From: Paulinella micropora
Taxonomy: Eukaryota; Cercozoa; Imbricatea; Euglyphida
Reading direction: 5' to 3'
DNA: 64,000 nucleotides
NCBI GenBank assembly: GCA_009731375.1
Contig: BJOX01000107.1
Location: 687,169 to 751,168 of the forward strand
In this document: positions 20,128 to 29,039 of the stretch, piece after piece
How the letters are laid out: each line of letters starts with the position of its first letter
How positions within the stretch are numbered: position 1 is the first letter of the stretch
The notes under the pieces: generated by a model
The model's input: the letters and a program-made list of their open reading frames with translations, nothing else
Told to the model about the DNA's origin: nothing
Databases searched by the model: none
Translations under genes and position numbers: made by a program

Positions 20128-20842
20128 ATGCCACGAGTTGGAGATAGTAAGAAAGGTAAAATTTATGTGATTAGGTCGCATCAGACAGACCAAATATATA
20201 TTGGTTCAACTACACAAACATTGGCTCAACGACTTGGAAGACACAGGCAAAGTTATAGAGAATATATGTCTGGCAAAAAAAAGGAACATATTCAAGTTTT
20301 GAAATATTAAAATATGGGGGTGATTACATTGAATTACTTGAAGACTACCCATGTGATAATGTAAATCAATTACTTCGTAAAGAAGGTGAATGGATTAGAA
20401 ATAGTGATTGTGTTAATAAAATAATTGCTGGTAGGACTCCAGTTGAATGGAATAAAGACAACAAAGAAAAGGTTTCGCAAAGATTTAAAGCATATAGAGA
20501 AGCAAATAAAGAATACTTAGCAAGAAAAAATAAGGAATGGTATGAAAAAAATAAAGAATATGCAGCACAAAAACAGAAGGAACATAGAGAGATAAAAAAA
20601 GATTATTATTACAAGCATATAAACAAAGTCTGGAGGGATGAAAATAAAGAATACATAGCAGAAAATCAAAAGGAATATTACGAAAAAAATAAGCAAACTC
20701 TTCTGGAAAAAAATAGATCGCGGAATTCAGCAATAATTCAATGTGAATGTGGAAGAAGTATTAGAAAAGATAGCATTCAGAACATATAAAATCTGAAATT
20801 CATTATGATAATATGCTCGGGCTGATAGCCTTTGGTATTTAA
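20128..20842 (+). CDS. GIY-YIG endonuclease of the viral type, frameshifted
   Basis: The N terminus has the family signature, GKIYVIRSHQTDQIYIGST, then LAQRLGRHRQSY. The frame stops at 20310, but shifting one base at the A8 run (20275-20282) restores the expected continuation: SSFEILKYGG, IELLEDYPCDN, LLRKEGEWIR and NKIIAGRT. A Lys/Glu-rich repeat tail (NKEYLARKNKEWYEKN) and CECG follow, ending at 20789. A second small shift near 20775 would restore the usual last segment, EHIKSEIHYDN, to a TAA at 20840-20842. GIY-YIG enzymes cut one DNA strand per domain; in giant viruses and Polinton-like viruses they act as homing or repair nucleases. The tail meets the convergent gene with a 4-bp overlap. 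Confidence 0.85.
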
Positions 20843-21195
20843 TTTACTTTCTTACTTGAGGACGGGCTTGGAAGCACTATTCCCACCATCAACGAAATGA
20901 GCCCCACATAGACATTAGCTTGATTACAATCAAGATTATGATTAGAAAGTTTTACGATCGCTAATGCGATTATTGCAATAATGATACCCATTTGAAATAA
21001 GTATTTAATAAGTCGGCTGTCGGTCGGCCTATTTTTTATACAACAACAATTCCAGTTATCTTCCAATTCGTGCTCTACTTTTTTTTCCTCAGTCTTTAGT
21101 TCTACTTCAAGAACACGAGACTTTAATTCGGGAGTTAGTTCGCCATCCATATCCCTAATATGTGGCAATATATGAAGTCGCGTATTATTGGACAT
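20839..21195 (-). CDS. two-segment membrane protein downstream of the fibre
   Basis: 118 residues starting MSNNTRLHILPHIRDMDGEL. A charged region is followed by NCCCIKN, then two hydrophobic segments, MGIIIAIIALAIVKL and VYVGLISLMVGIVL, and a short Ser/Lys tail. The ATG overlaps the fibre stop by 11 bp (ATGTCCAATAA), which suggests coupled expression or a shared transcript. It could be a virion membrane or lysis-like protein; no family is recognised. Confidence 0.55.
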   Translation of the reverse strand: MSNNTRLHILPHIRDMDGELTPELKSRVLEVELKTEEKKVEHELEDNWNCCCIKNRPTDSRLIKYLFQMGIIIAIIALAIVKLSNHNLDCNQANVYVGLISLMVGIVLPSPSSSKKVN

Positions 21196-22333
21196 TAGGT
21201 AAAACGACTGCTCTGATTTCAGAAAGTTGCTTAGATAGATCTTCTATAATAAGCATGAGATTATTATTTTGTTTTTCTAAATTAACTACCTTTTCCGCCA
21301 TGTGTTGGAAAGCACTGACTAATATTGGTATAAAACTTGTATATGTTATGCCTTCAAGATTTCCATCTCCATCATCCGCTTTTATTCCACTTTCAGATAC
21401 AAATTCAGGAAATATTTTTTTAACTTCATCAGCAATAAATCCGTGGTTCTTTTGTTCTTTCTTTTCGTCTGATTTCAAATAATATGAACAACAATTTATT
21501 TTCATTAGTTTCTCACAACAATCCCCGCAGTCTAATGTTTTAATATCTGATTTTAGCCTCCTGTCAGATGAGTTTGTCCAAGCACCATTAAGTGGAACAT
21601 AATTATAACTGCCAGAAGGCTCACCTGTAGAGTTTGAAGTAGTCCAAGCATGTAGAATTCCCTGAGATGCGCAGACTACTCCATAATTTGAATATCCTCC
21701 TGATTTCATATATATTTGTGGGTCGTAAGTAGAACTTGGTCTTTTTCTTAATGTTAAAAATCCGCTGGATGCTGTTGTGATGCTTAAATCTCCCGCATTG
21801 CTTATGTTCATCGCCTCGCTAAATGCTATGGCTCCTCCAAGTGATACTCCTGATTTGTAATTAAAGGCGAGTTTGTTGCTTATCTTGTATATTTGGAAGT
21901 TGGAGTTTATGTTGCTTGATTTCCAGCCACCCCCCTCCCAATAACTATCAAAACTTAAAGCAATATTATCCTGACTATAATTCAATAATTGGAATGTGGG
22001 ATAAATTGATGTATGAACGAATGCTTGAATATGTGGGCCATTCGCATTTCCGTCTGTTCCATATAATTCTAAGCCACCAGTTACTCCTATTCCTTTTGTT
22101 GAGTTGCTTATGGTGGCACTGTCACGCATGGGGTGACCCATTCGTGACAGATCGCCCCGATCATTTTTATGACATAAACAAATATAACAAAAATGATCGG
22201 CGCCTGCAGATTTCTGGCCGCACACAGTACGTAACCATTTCATATCACCGGTAACATAAAGCTGAACATCATATTTAATACCGGTCGCCGATGATATCCA
22301 ACCGTCCTCCCAGGATTCACAGGTTTTAAGCAT
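21185..22333 (-). CDS. fibre-like protein with C-terminal peptidase S74 chaperone domain
   Basis: 382 residues from MLKTCESWEDGW. Residues about 1-75 hold a Cys/His-rich patch (GDMKWLRTVCGQ, FCYICLCHKND) unlike a fibre. From about 80 the sequence becomes the Gly/Ser/Asn beta-rich type of trimeric fibres (KGIGVTGGLELYG). The end, from about 260, is a clear intramolecular-chaperone domain: TNSSDRRLKSDIKTL with the Ser and Lys of the self-cleaving dyad, NHGFIADEVKKIFPEFV, YTSFIPILVSAFQ and a final heptad coiled coil. In phage tailspikes this domain trimerises the fibre and then cuts itself off. Here it probably makes a host-binding spike. The N-terminal part may be a fragment of another gene fused in frame. 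Confidence 0.85.
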   Translation of the reverse strand: MLKTCESWEDGWISSATGIKYDVQLYVTGDMKWLRTVCGQKSAGADHFCYICLCHKNDRGDLSRMGHPMRDSATISNSTKGIGVTGGLELYGTDGNANGPHIQAFVHTSIYPTFQLLNYSQDNIALSFDSYWEGGGWKSSNINSNFQIYKISNKLAFNYKSGVSLGGAIAFSEAMNISNAGDLSITTASSGFLTLRKRPSSTYDPQIYMKSGGYSNYGVVCASQGILHAWTTSNSTGEPSGSYNYVPLNGAWTNSSDRRLKSDIKTLDCGDCCEKLMKINCCSYYLKSDEKKEQKNHGFIADEVKKIFPEFVSESGIKADDGDGNLEGITYTSFIPILVSAFQHMAEKVVNLEKQNNNLMLIIEDLSKQLSEIRAVVLPNVQ

Positions 22334-22700
22334 TTCCTCTATTCAATTTCAAATTTAATATTAATATTAAAATTTGATGCGTAACAAAAACTAACTAGTA
22401 TCAATAAAACTTTCAATATTAATATTAATAATTAATTTTATTAATAATAATAATCAATATGGAAGAAAGGGGAATAAGAGAAAAAGATGAAAATGATTCT
22501 CTTATTCCACTTTTTTCTCAGCCTCGGGGGGGGGGGGGGGGANNNNNNNNNNAATAATAATCAACAGGAAGGTGAATGAGAGAAAAAGATGAAAATGATT
22601 CTCTTATTCCACTTTCTTCTCAGCTTCGGGGGGGAGAAAAATAGGCGACTTCGATGACAGACGCAATTGCAGTTCCGAACTTAAGAATATGTTCGAAACC
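22334..22700. repeat. AT-rich border and duplicated hairpin segment around a gap
   Basis: AT-rich sequence includes a palindrome around TCAAATTTAATATTAA (about 22350). It is followed by GGAATAAGAGAA paired with TTCTCTTATTCC around a 14-nt loop, then a G run and a 10-N gap. After the gap the same segment returns with a few differences. This is either a tandem repeat or two haplotypes left unmerged. Confidence 0.6.
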
Positions 22701-22902
22701 GCAATTGAGTTTAAGCGAATTTTGAAGTAAGAATAAACACGGGGGCAAAGCGTAATGCTTTGCCCCTGCATACATCCCTAAAAATTGGTTTTGGGTGTTT
22801 TACAACATTGAAGCATACCACACACCCATTTGCCCCCGTATTAGTAAGTAATAGTAAAATTGGCGTAGATATATAAAGTGACACACCCCACCACCCCCTC
22901 AC

Positions 22903-24114
22903 CTCTCTCTCAGAGAATGGAGGCACTCGTGAACCCGCATATTGCTTCAGTTCCACGAGGTCCTCCTTACACTTGCACATGAGCAATGGAAAAATTCCCT
23001 CCTGAGTAGTAGGGTGCTGGAAGCCCTTTACCAATTCCCTCTTCTGATCCAAAGGAAAAAATTTCATCGCCCAGGTAACCATGCTGTGGTTTGCCCCCAA
23101 CTTGCTGCTGTCCCCCCAATCGGAATGCATAGCTGCCGTACATCGGACGCTCCATTCTTCCGCCATCCCGCCTCCAACTGCAGCATGAGCTTGTTGGGAT
23201 CTGCTGCTGCCGACTTGCCATCTTTTGAACCTTCCAGACCATACTTGGGGATGACCTCCTGCGTCAACTCCTTGCGTTGTTTCACCAACTACAAAAACAA
23301 AAACAAAAAAAGAACATTAGAACAGAGCAGAGAGAGAGCAAATGAAGACCTTTGCCCCCGTTAACCAACACCCTGACTTGCCCGCAGCAGATTGGTCACC
23401 TGCTGGTCGGACATCACGTTGCAATCCATATGCAGCAACGTTTGCGTGGCGATCTTAGCATGCTGGTCATCGCCAGGCTTGAACACTAATTGTTCGCTCA
23501 GGTTCATGTACTGGAGCGTGAACTCCTCCACCTCTGCATCCGTGAAACCATGGGCCTCCCCCAAAAGCTGTCCAACAATCGCCTTCGCCTTTGCTATCCT
23601 CCGCCTCCTCAACATCATGGCTCTTGGCTTAACTTGGGATTTCTTTCTGGGTTTTGGCACACGACACGTTAGGTAGTAGTAATCTCTGTTTAGTGCATGT
23701 CACACATTATGTTGTCCCTTGCATCGTCCAAAACGGACACCAACTCCGAATCCGAAGGGATAGAGATTGGTGGCCGTTTTGGAGTCTGCTCACCGCCCCC
23801 AAGTTCGAACTGCTCTTATGCTTGCTGGGCAATCTCTTCGAAAACTGAGGACAAGTCCTTGGGGGGGGGGGGGNNNNNNNNNNATTGCCTTGAGTGTCAC
23901 CCTCAGCTGTGTCAGGGGAAACCAAAACAACGCCTGTGTGCCTGCCATAGACGGGGAATGCTTTTCGTTCCTCTGTCACTCGCTCTTGGTGGTCTAACTT
24001 GGTTTTTTTTTTCCCCAACGTGTCTGCACGTTTTTCCCTTTTAGTTCTCTTTTTGTTTTTGTCCCAAGTCTTTCCCTTTGTCCAAGCCTTGCCAGGAGGC
24101 TTGGGACGAGGCAT
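22903..24114 (-). CDS. multi-exon host-like gene of unknown function
   Basis: Reading on the minus strand, the ATG at 24114 starts MPRPKPPGKAWTKGKT, a Lys-rich segment ending HTGVVLVSPDTAEGD at a 10-N gap. After the gap the acidic frame LSSVFEEIAQQA, a TAA, then EQFELGGGEQTPKRPP is seen. A further exon (about 23650-23370) encodes VGQLLGEAHGFTDAEVEEF and ends LLRASQG. An 81-nt GT-AG intron (23369-23289) joins it in phase 0 to LVKQRKELTQEVIPKYGL. At the G6 run near 23118 one extra base is needed to continue to MVTWAMKFFPLDQKRELVK and a donor-like GAG|GTGAGG at about 22903. No family is recognised. Confidence 0.45.
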
Positions 24115-24239
24115 GGGGAAGCTTCGCACCAAAGTCCCCACAGACTGCGCCGGTCCGTAAAAAAGTTGACAGGTTTTGGCCTTTTGGTTGGCATGGCCTG
24201 GACCGGCCTGAACATTTTTAGGGTAAAGGGTCACAAAAA

Positions 24240-24988
24240 AACCAAAAACCCAGGAAACTAAGGCTTTTGAACTACTGCTCCTTTTTTCAAAAGGGCTGCA
24301 GATTCAGAAAGCTCAGCCTCTATATTGGTCCCGACCAAATTATGGTGAATTATGGTCAAACTTTGCCCAAGAACTTTTTTAATAAACAAAACACAAAACT
24401 TTTAACCGTTATAAATTTTTTCAAATGATTTTTTTTTCAGTGAGGACCAGATCTCATTGTGATCTTTACAACAAAAAAAGGCGATTAACAAATATTAAAA
24501 CGTCAAAAAGTTATAGTTGCCTCCGTTTTCGACCCCACTAAAACGACCTAAAAAACATATGACGAACCAGAAAAACTTATGGCAATAGTGAAAAAGCAAT
24601 TCAGACGGGAGTCACGGTAAAACTTAGAGACGTGGGTGGTGGGAAATAGGTGGGCCATAGGGATCGGTTCGACAGGTAGATTGCTAGACGGTAGGAGCGA
24701 GAGTCAGAAGTTGCAAGGAGCTGTTCCTCCATAATTGACATATTGACGGCCCTGTTGCAGGCATTGGAGCTGAGAGGAGGAAGGCGTATGGGGCGTGCTG
24801 ACATCGTTGTCACGGCACTGAGGCAAAAAACAGACAAAGGACAACACAAAACACATATACGAAACATAAGAGGTTCCAGCCGGTCATGAACGTAGCGCCG
24901 CGAGTATTAAAGTGTTGAGTTTATCGGGTAATCGTAAGGGAAGTACGGGAGTCTCGGAATGTGCCGCAGAGGACAGGGCACTACACTC
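24240..24988. other. no supported gene
   Basis: Unique sequence, AT-rich to about 24600 and then mixed. I see no credible reading frame or RNA gene. It is the left flank of the retrotransposon nest. Confidence 0.5.
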
Positions 24989-24993
24989 GTGGG

Positions 24994-25355
24994 CATTGGA
25001 CAATTAATGAGACCCTTCCTCCTCAACTACGTCCGTTGTACATCCGCATTGCTATTTGGTACATTAGCATTACTCGTTACGGTTAGTAGTATTATTAGTT
25101 ATTAATACAGACATTTAGAGTATCTTTTCTGGTACTGGTGGCACTAGCTTTTTACCATTACCATTATTGCCCATAATATTATCGGGCCGTTTCGTGGGTC
25201 ATTTTCTGGAGGTACATCTTTTGTGTGATGTCGTCAGTTAGACTGGCGGGAATTGTTCAGTATTATTAAATTCTTTTGCGTGGGAAGCAGTTGGCCGGTA
25301 GGAGGGGGACGCCCCGGTCGCCGTTTGGAGAAGTCGCGAGGGTTTCCTTCTAACG
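24994..25355 (+). repeat. copia 5' LTR
   Basis: 362 bp starting CATTGGACAATTAATGAG and ending TTCTAACG. It matches the two halves of the 3' LTR, including CTATTTGGTACATTAGCATT and GGCCGGTAGGAGGGGGACGC. The ends (CATTGG and CCAACG or CTAACG) are a variant of the usual TGTTGG/CCAACA inverted termini. Small indels separate it from the 3' copy. Confidence 0.85.
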
Positions 25356-26481
25356 GGTTATCGAGCCTTAAAGCGTGATCTGTACAACGGATCGCAGAGG
25401 AGAACCTTCGTTAAAGGGTGTGGGGTCCACCTTAAGTGACCCCATTACAGGAAAGTGCGCATTTTCGATTGTGTGGCTACAGCTGATCACTGTAGACACT
25501 ACCCACGCACTGCTCTGCTGGTGTGCAGTGCAAGGGCAAGGTGGGGGACAGGACAGAGGGACAGGGGGGCTACACCGAAGAGTACAGGTCGCAGTGCGGG
25601 AGGGGTGAGCCTCCTACAAGTGTTGTTCATCTGTTCTGTGACGTGGCCAGTTGTGCTTGCCGTGGTGTCTGGCGGGATTGTGCACCCGCTGCCCACGGAC
25701 ACAACAAGTTGCAAGGCCAGGGTACAAAGCAGTAGACCAGTTATGCTTGCTGGGGTGCCTGCGGGATTGAGCACCCGCTGCCCACGGACACAACAGCTTG
25801 CATTGCAAGAGTACAAAACAGTAGGCCAGTTGTGCTTGCCGGGGTGCCGGCGGGATTGAGCACCCGCTGCCCACGGACACAACAACTTACATTTCAAAGT
25901 GATTGTTGAACTCGTACTGCATCATCGCATCTACTCCTTGTGTCGCTGTTGTGACTGTGTGAGGAGTGAGAGAGAGATGTGGTGAGGTCGTGAGCTCTAA
26001 AGAACCGTGCATTGGAAGCGAGGGGAGGAGCGAAAGGTATGTGTTTAGGTGGTTGTACAAAAACAACTACAAACCTAGGTAGGTTGAAGAACTGACTTTG
26101 CAGATAGAGCTGCTAGTAGGTGGAAAGCTATCATAGGTGGTAGCTGAGGTAGCCTCAGTGTAGCTTGAGCCATAGAGTCAGTGGTAACACACGTGGTTGA
26201 AGAGAGAGAGAGAGAGAGAGTAAAGGGTGTTGTGGACAAGCAAAACATTAATATTCTGTGTAGTGTGTGTGTGAGTCTGCTCGCGATCTCTGTTGTGTTC
26301 TCTCTGTGTGGGAGTGTGTGTGGTTGCTTGCCTGTGTCTGTGCCATCAGAACAGCGTAAACCTAGCGTGACCCTATCTCTATTTGGCAAGTAGAGAGCAT
26401 AGCTGTGTGCTGTGTGTAACTTAAGTGTGTGTGTGTGTGTGTGTGGAGCGTGTGTCTGTTCGAGACTGACGGTGGTTAGAA
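25356..26481 (+). repeat. copia leader with primer site and three 88-90-bp tandem repeats
   Basis: GGTTATCGAGCC directly after the LTR is the likely primer-binding site. Units starting GGCCAGTTGTGCTTGCC lie at 25645, 25735 and 25823, ending near 25890; each includes CACCCGCTGCCCACGGACAC. The remainder includes a GA tract at about 26200 and a GT tract before the gag ATG. No coding frame is supported. Confidence 0.8.
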
Positions 26482-29039
26482 ATGATTACTAGTAAGACAG
26501 ACAATAAGATTACGTTCACCGGCAAAGAGGCATGGATCCTATTGCATAGGCAGGTAGTGCAAAGCTGTAATGCTAAGACCCCTAAGGAAGTGCTGCAGGG
26601 TGCTGACGCCCACAAACAATATGTACATCGCGAAACCGCATTAGGGATACAGCTTAAGGGTAGGGAGGTGCCCCCCTTTATACTAGCTTGGGAAGAGGTA
26701 GCAGAGTGGAATGATTGGGCTGACTTGGACGAAGAAGTAGTAAAGGAATACTTCGAGGACAAAGCCAAGGGTGCTACTCGCCTGTGGCCTATGCCCAACC
26801 CCGAACCGGAAGCTTCAAACCTTGAGGCGTTAGGGGTAGAGGAAGGGCAGAAAACCCCAGTCAAGCGTTACAAACCGGTCTTTGGCAGTCCGAAGGATAA
26901 ACCAACCACTGAGACTGAAGAAGGAAAGGGGGAGGAGGAAGAAGATGAAGACCTGCACACCTCTAACCTCTACTTTTGTGGGTATGCTAGCACTGACAAA
27001 CCTAGGCTGTCAACTGGCAAGGGCTCAGACTTAGAGGGCGACAGCAAGAGTGGGGCTTCCCGAGGACAGACGGCCCTCTCTAAGGTCAAAACCTCACTAG
27101 GGGGTGCTGATCGTGCTGGCGCACTGACACGACAGGTGATGGCCTATGACGCTAGTGTACTTGCTGAGATGAGCAACAAAAAGAGAGGGTGTTCAATATC
27201 ATCTATGACATGCTCGGTGGTGAGGCGAAGAGTCTAGTGCGTGACTTAGCTGATCCGGAGAAACTGACCTTTGGCCAAAACCCTAAAGCACTGTGGGACA
27301 GACTGCTAGCCCGGTACAAGAAAGCTGACCCCTCTGATGTTCAGAACAAGGTGAAGGAACTGAATGACTTCCTCTTTACGAGTAAGCAACAGTACGTCGG
27401 TCAGTGTGTAGACTTGAACGCTAGGAGAGACTGGTTGGGCGATTATGGCCAAGCCCCAACCGATGACCGGATGCAACAAATAGTGAAGGACGCGTTAGTG
27501 GGCCCAAAGCAATCTGACTCTAGGGTAAAGAAAGCTTGGCAAGTCTGGGTTGAAATGGCTGAACTGAATCGTAAGCAGTTCAAGTGGGACTTCGCCTCCT
27601 GGTGGAAGTTCGTGCAAGATCGTGCCCTTGAGCTAGACAAGAGGTTTGACCGGGCCAAAGTGACTAGCTCCACGGAGAAAGGTTTGGCAGCTCGCAAGGC
27701 CGGGAAAGGGAAACCCAAGGACGAGTGCTGGCTCTTCAGCAAGGGGTTCCAAATGCACTCGTGGGGCCTCCTGCCGCTACCTCCATGTTGGAGGGAAGGT
27801 GAGAGGGGTGTGTTTCTTGTGGAACAAACAGGGGAGTGTAGATGGGCCGATAAATGTAGGTTTGAGCATGACCCCACTAAAGCCAAGAAGACCCCTCCCA
27901 AACCGGCAGACACCCCCAAGGGGGAGAAAAGCAAGAAGAGCGAGAAGAGCAAGGGGCCAAAATGCTTTCACTGCTTGGAAAAGGGACACATCGCCGGTAA
28001 GTGCAGCGAGAAGTGCCGGTTGTGCGGGGGCAAACATAAGTTGAGCAAGTGCCTGGACAAAGGCCGAAAGGAGAAGGGGGAGGCAGCAAAGGGCTCTAAC
28101 GTGGGTAGTGATAGCGACGACTCCGAGGATGAGGAACCGGGCGTCGCCTTAGCTCAGATGGTGAAGTTCCTAACAGGCAAGTCGAAAGACAAAGCCCTCA
28201 TGGCTAAACCCGGGGGTGCAAACCTTCCTGAACCGATCATACCCCCGGAAGACGAGAACAGTCTTGAGATCTTGCTTGAGGATGATGCCGACATAAATAA
28301 GATGAATGAGGGGCGGTGCCATGGAGTGGCGGAAGGAAAGCGCCGGTGCGTAGCCCGGTTGAAGGACCTGGAATCTCCCTTCAACAGCCTTAGGATTAAG
28401 GCAGCCACTCTCATCGATAGCAACTATTGCGTTGAGCATCAGTACCAGCAAGCCAAGCAAGAGAGAGAAAATGCCTTGCGCCGGTGGGCAGCCGACATAG
28501 CTCGAAGGGATCATCTAGCTCTAATGTGCGAGATGGGAGAACGGGGGTTAGAAGCCCAAATCAAAAGTGGGAGTCATCCCCTAATGGTTGAGGCCATAGT
28601 GAGACACGAAGCCGCGAAGCGGGGTATCCCGTGGAACCGGTCCCTCTTGCCCATCATCCACTATGCAAAGCCCCGTGAACCCGGACAGTTTACCGAGTGG
28701 GTCATTAGCCGACAACCGATAACATGGGAGGCGGCTGGTGTACCCTCATGGCGGAAGGTGTACCGCCAACATGAACCTCAGGCCGGTGCCCAAGCGAAGC
28801 ATATGTACTTCAGAGGTGGGGTATCCCCCTCTCGTGGGGGAGTTGTGCCCCCGCCCGTAACATCGGTGCCGGTACGCGCCCAAGAGGTGAAGGGCACTCC
28901 CCTCCGTCCGGTAGCACCCAACCCCCGTGGAGAGAGTAAGGGTAGACCTAGAGGGGCGAGCGGGCCATCAACGGTACCTGCCCAGAAGGTTGAGATGGTT
29001 CAAAGGCCGAGCCGGCTGAGGCTGGTAGTGATATCATGA
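26482..29039 (+). pseudogene. gag: copia Gag, frameshifted, with CCCH and CCHC zinc fingers
   Basis: Begins MITSKTDNKITFTGKEAWIL at 26482. The first frame leaves at about 27180, where the A5 run in AACAAAAAGAG needs one more base to continue as ERVFNIIYDMLGGEAKSL in the next frame. That region (ALWDRLLARYKKADP) is capsid-like. A CCCH finger is interrupted: CWLFSK is separated from GECRWADKCRFEH by an 84-nt in-frame insertion (about 27744-27827). Then come a CX2CX4HX4C knuckle, CFHCLEKGHIAGKC, and a second Cys-rich CRLCGGKHKLSKC. The tail is acidic then Pro/Arg-rich. Gag packages element RNA into virus-like particles. The stop overlaps the next ATG by four bases (ATGA). Confidence 0.85.

Larger units (their letters stand above)
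14226..22333. mobile_element. integrated Polinton-like virus / virophage remnant (structural gene block)
   Basis: About 8.1 kb of tightly packed AT-rich genes. Seven run on the minus strand (14226-19590), two on the plus strand (19615-20842), and two more on the minus strand (20839-22333). Overlaps and gaps are a few bases. Recognised parts are an FtsK/HerA-type packaging ATPase, a PLA2-like virion protein, an S74-type fibre and a GIY-YIG nuclease, a set typical of Polinton-like viruses and virophages in protist genomes. Missing are a double-jelly-roll major capsid, a maturation protease, a polymerase or helicase, and an integrase. Stops and shifts suggest a decaying copy or poor consensus. 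The exact ends are not defined. Confidence 0.72.

Noticed and set aside
25499-25897. Cys/Gly/Pro-rich frame across the copia leader
   Set aside because: It is created by the three 88-90-bp tandem repeats in the untranslated leader and lacks domain features.
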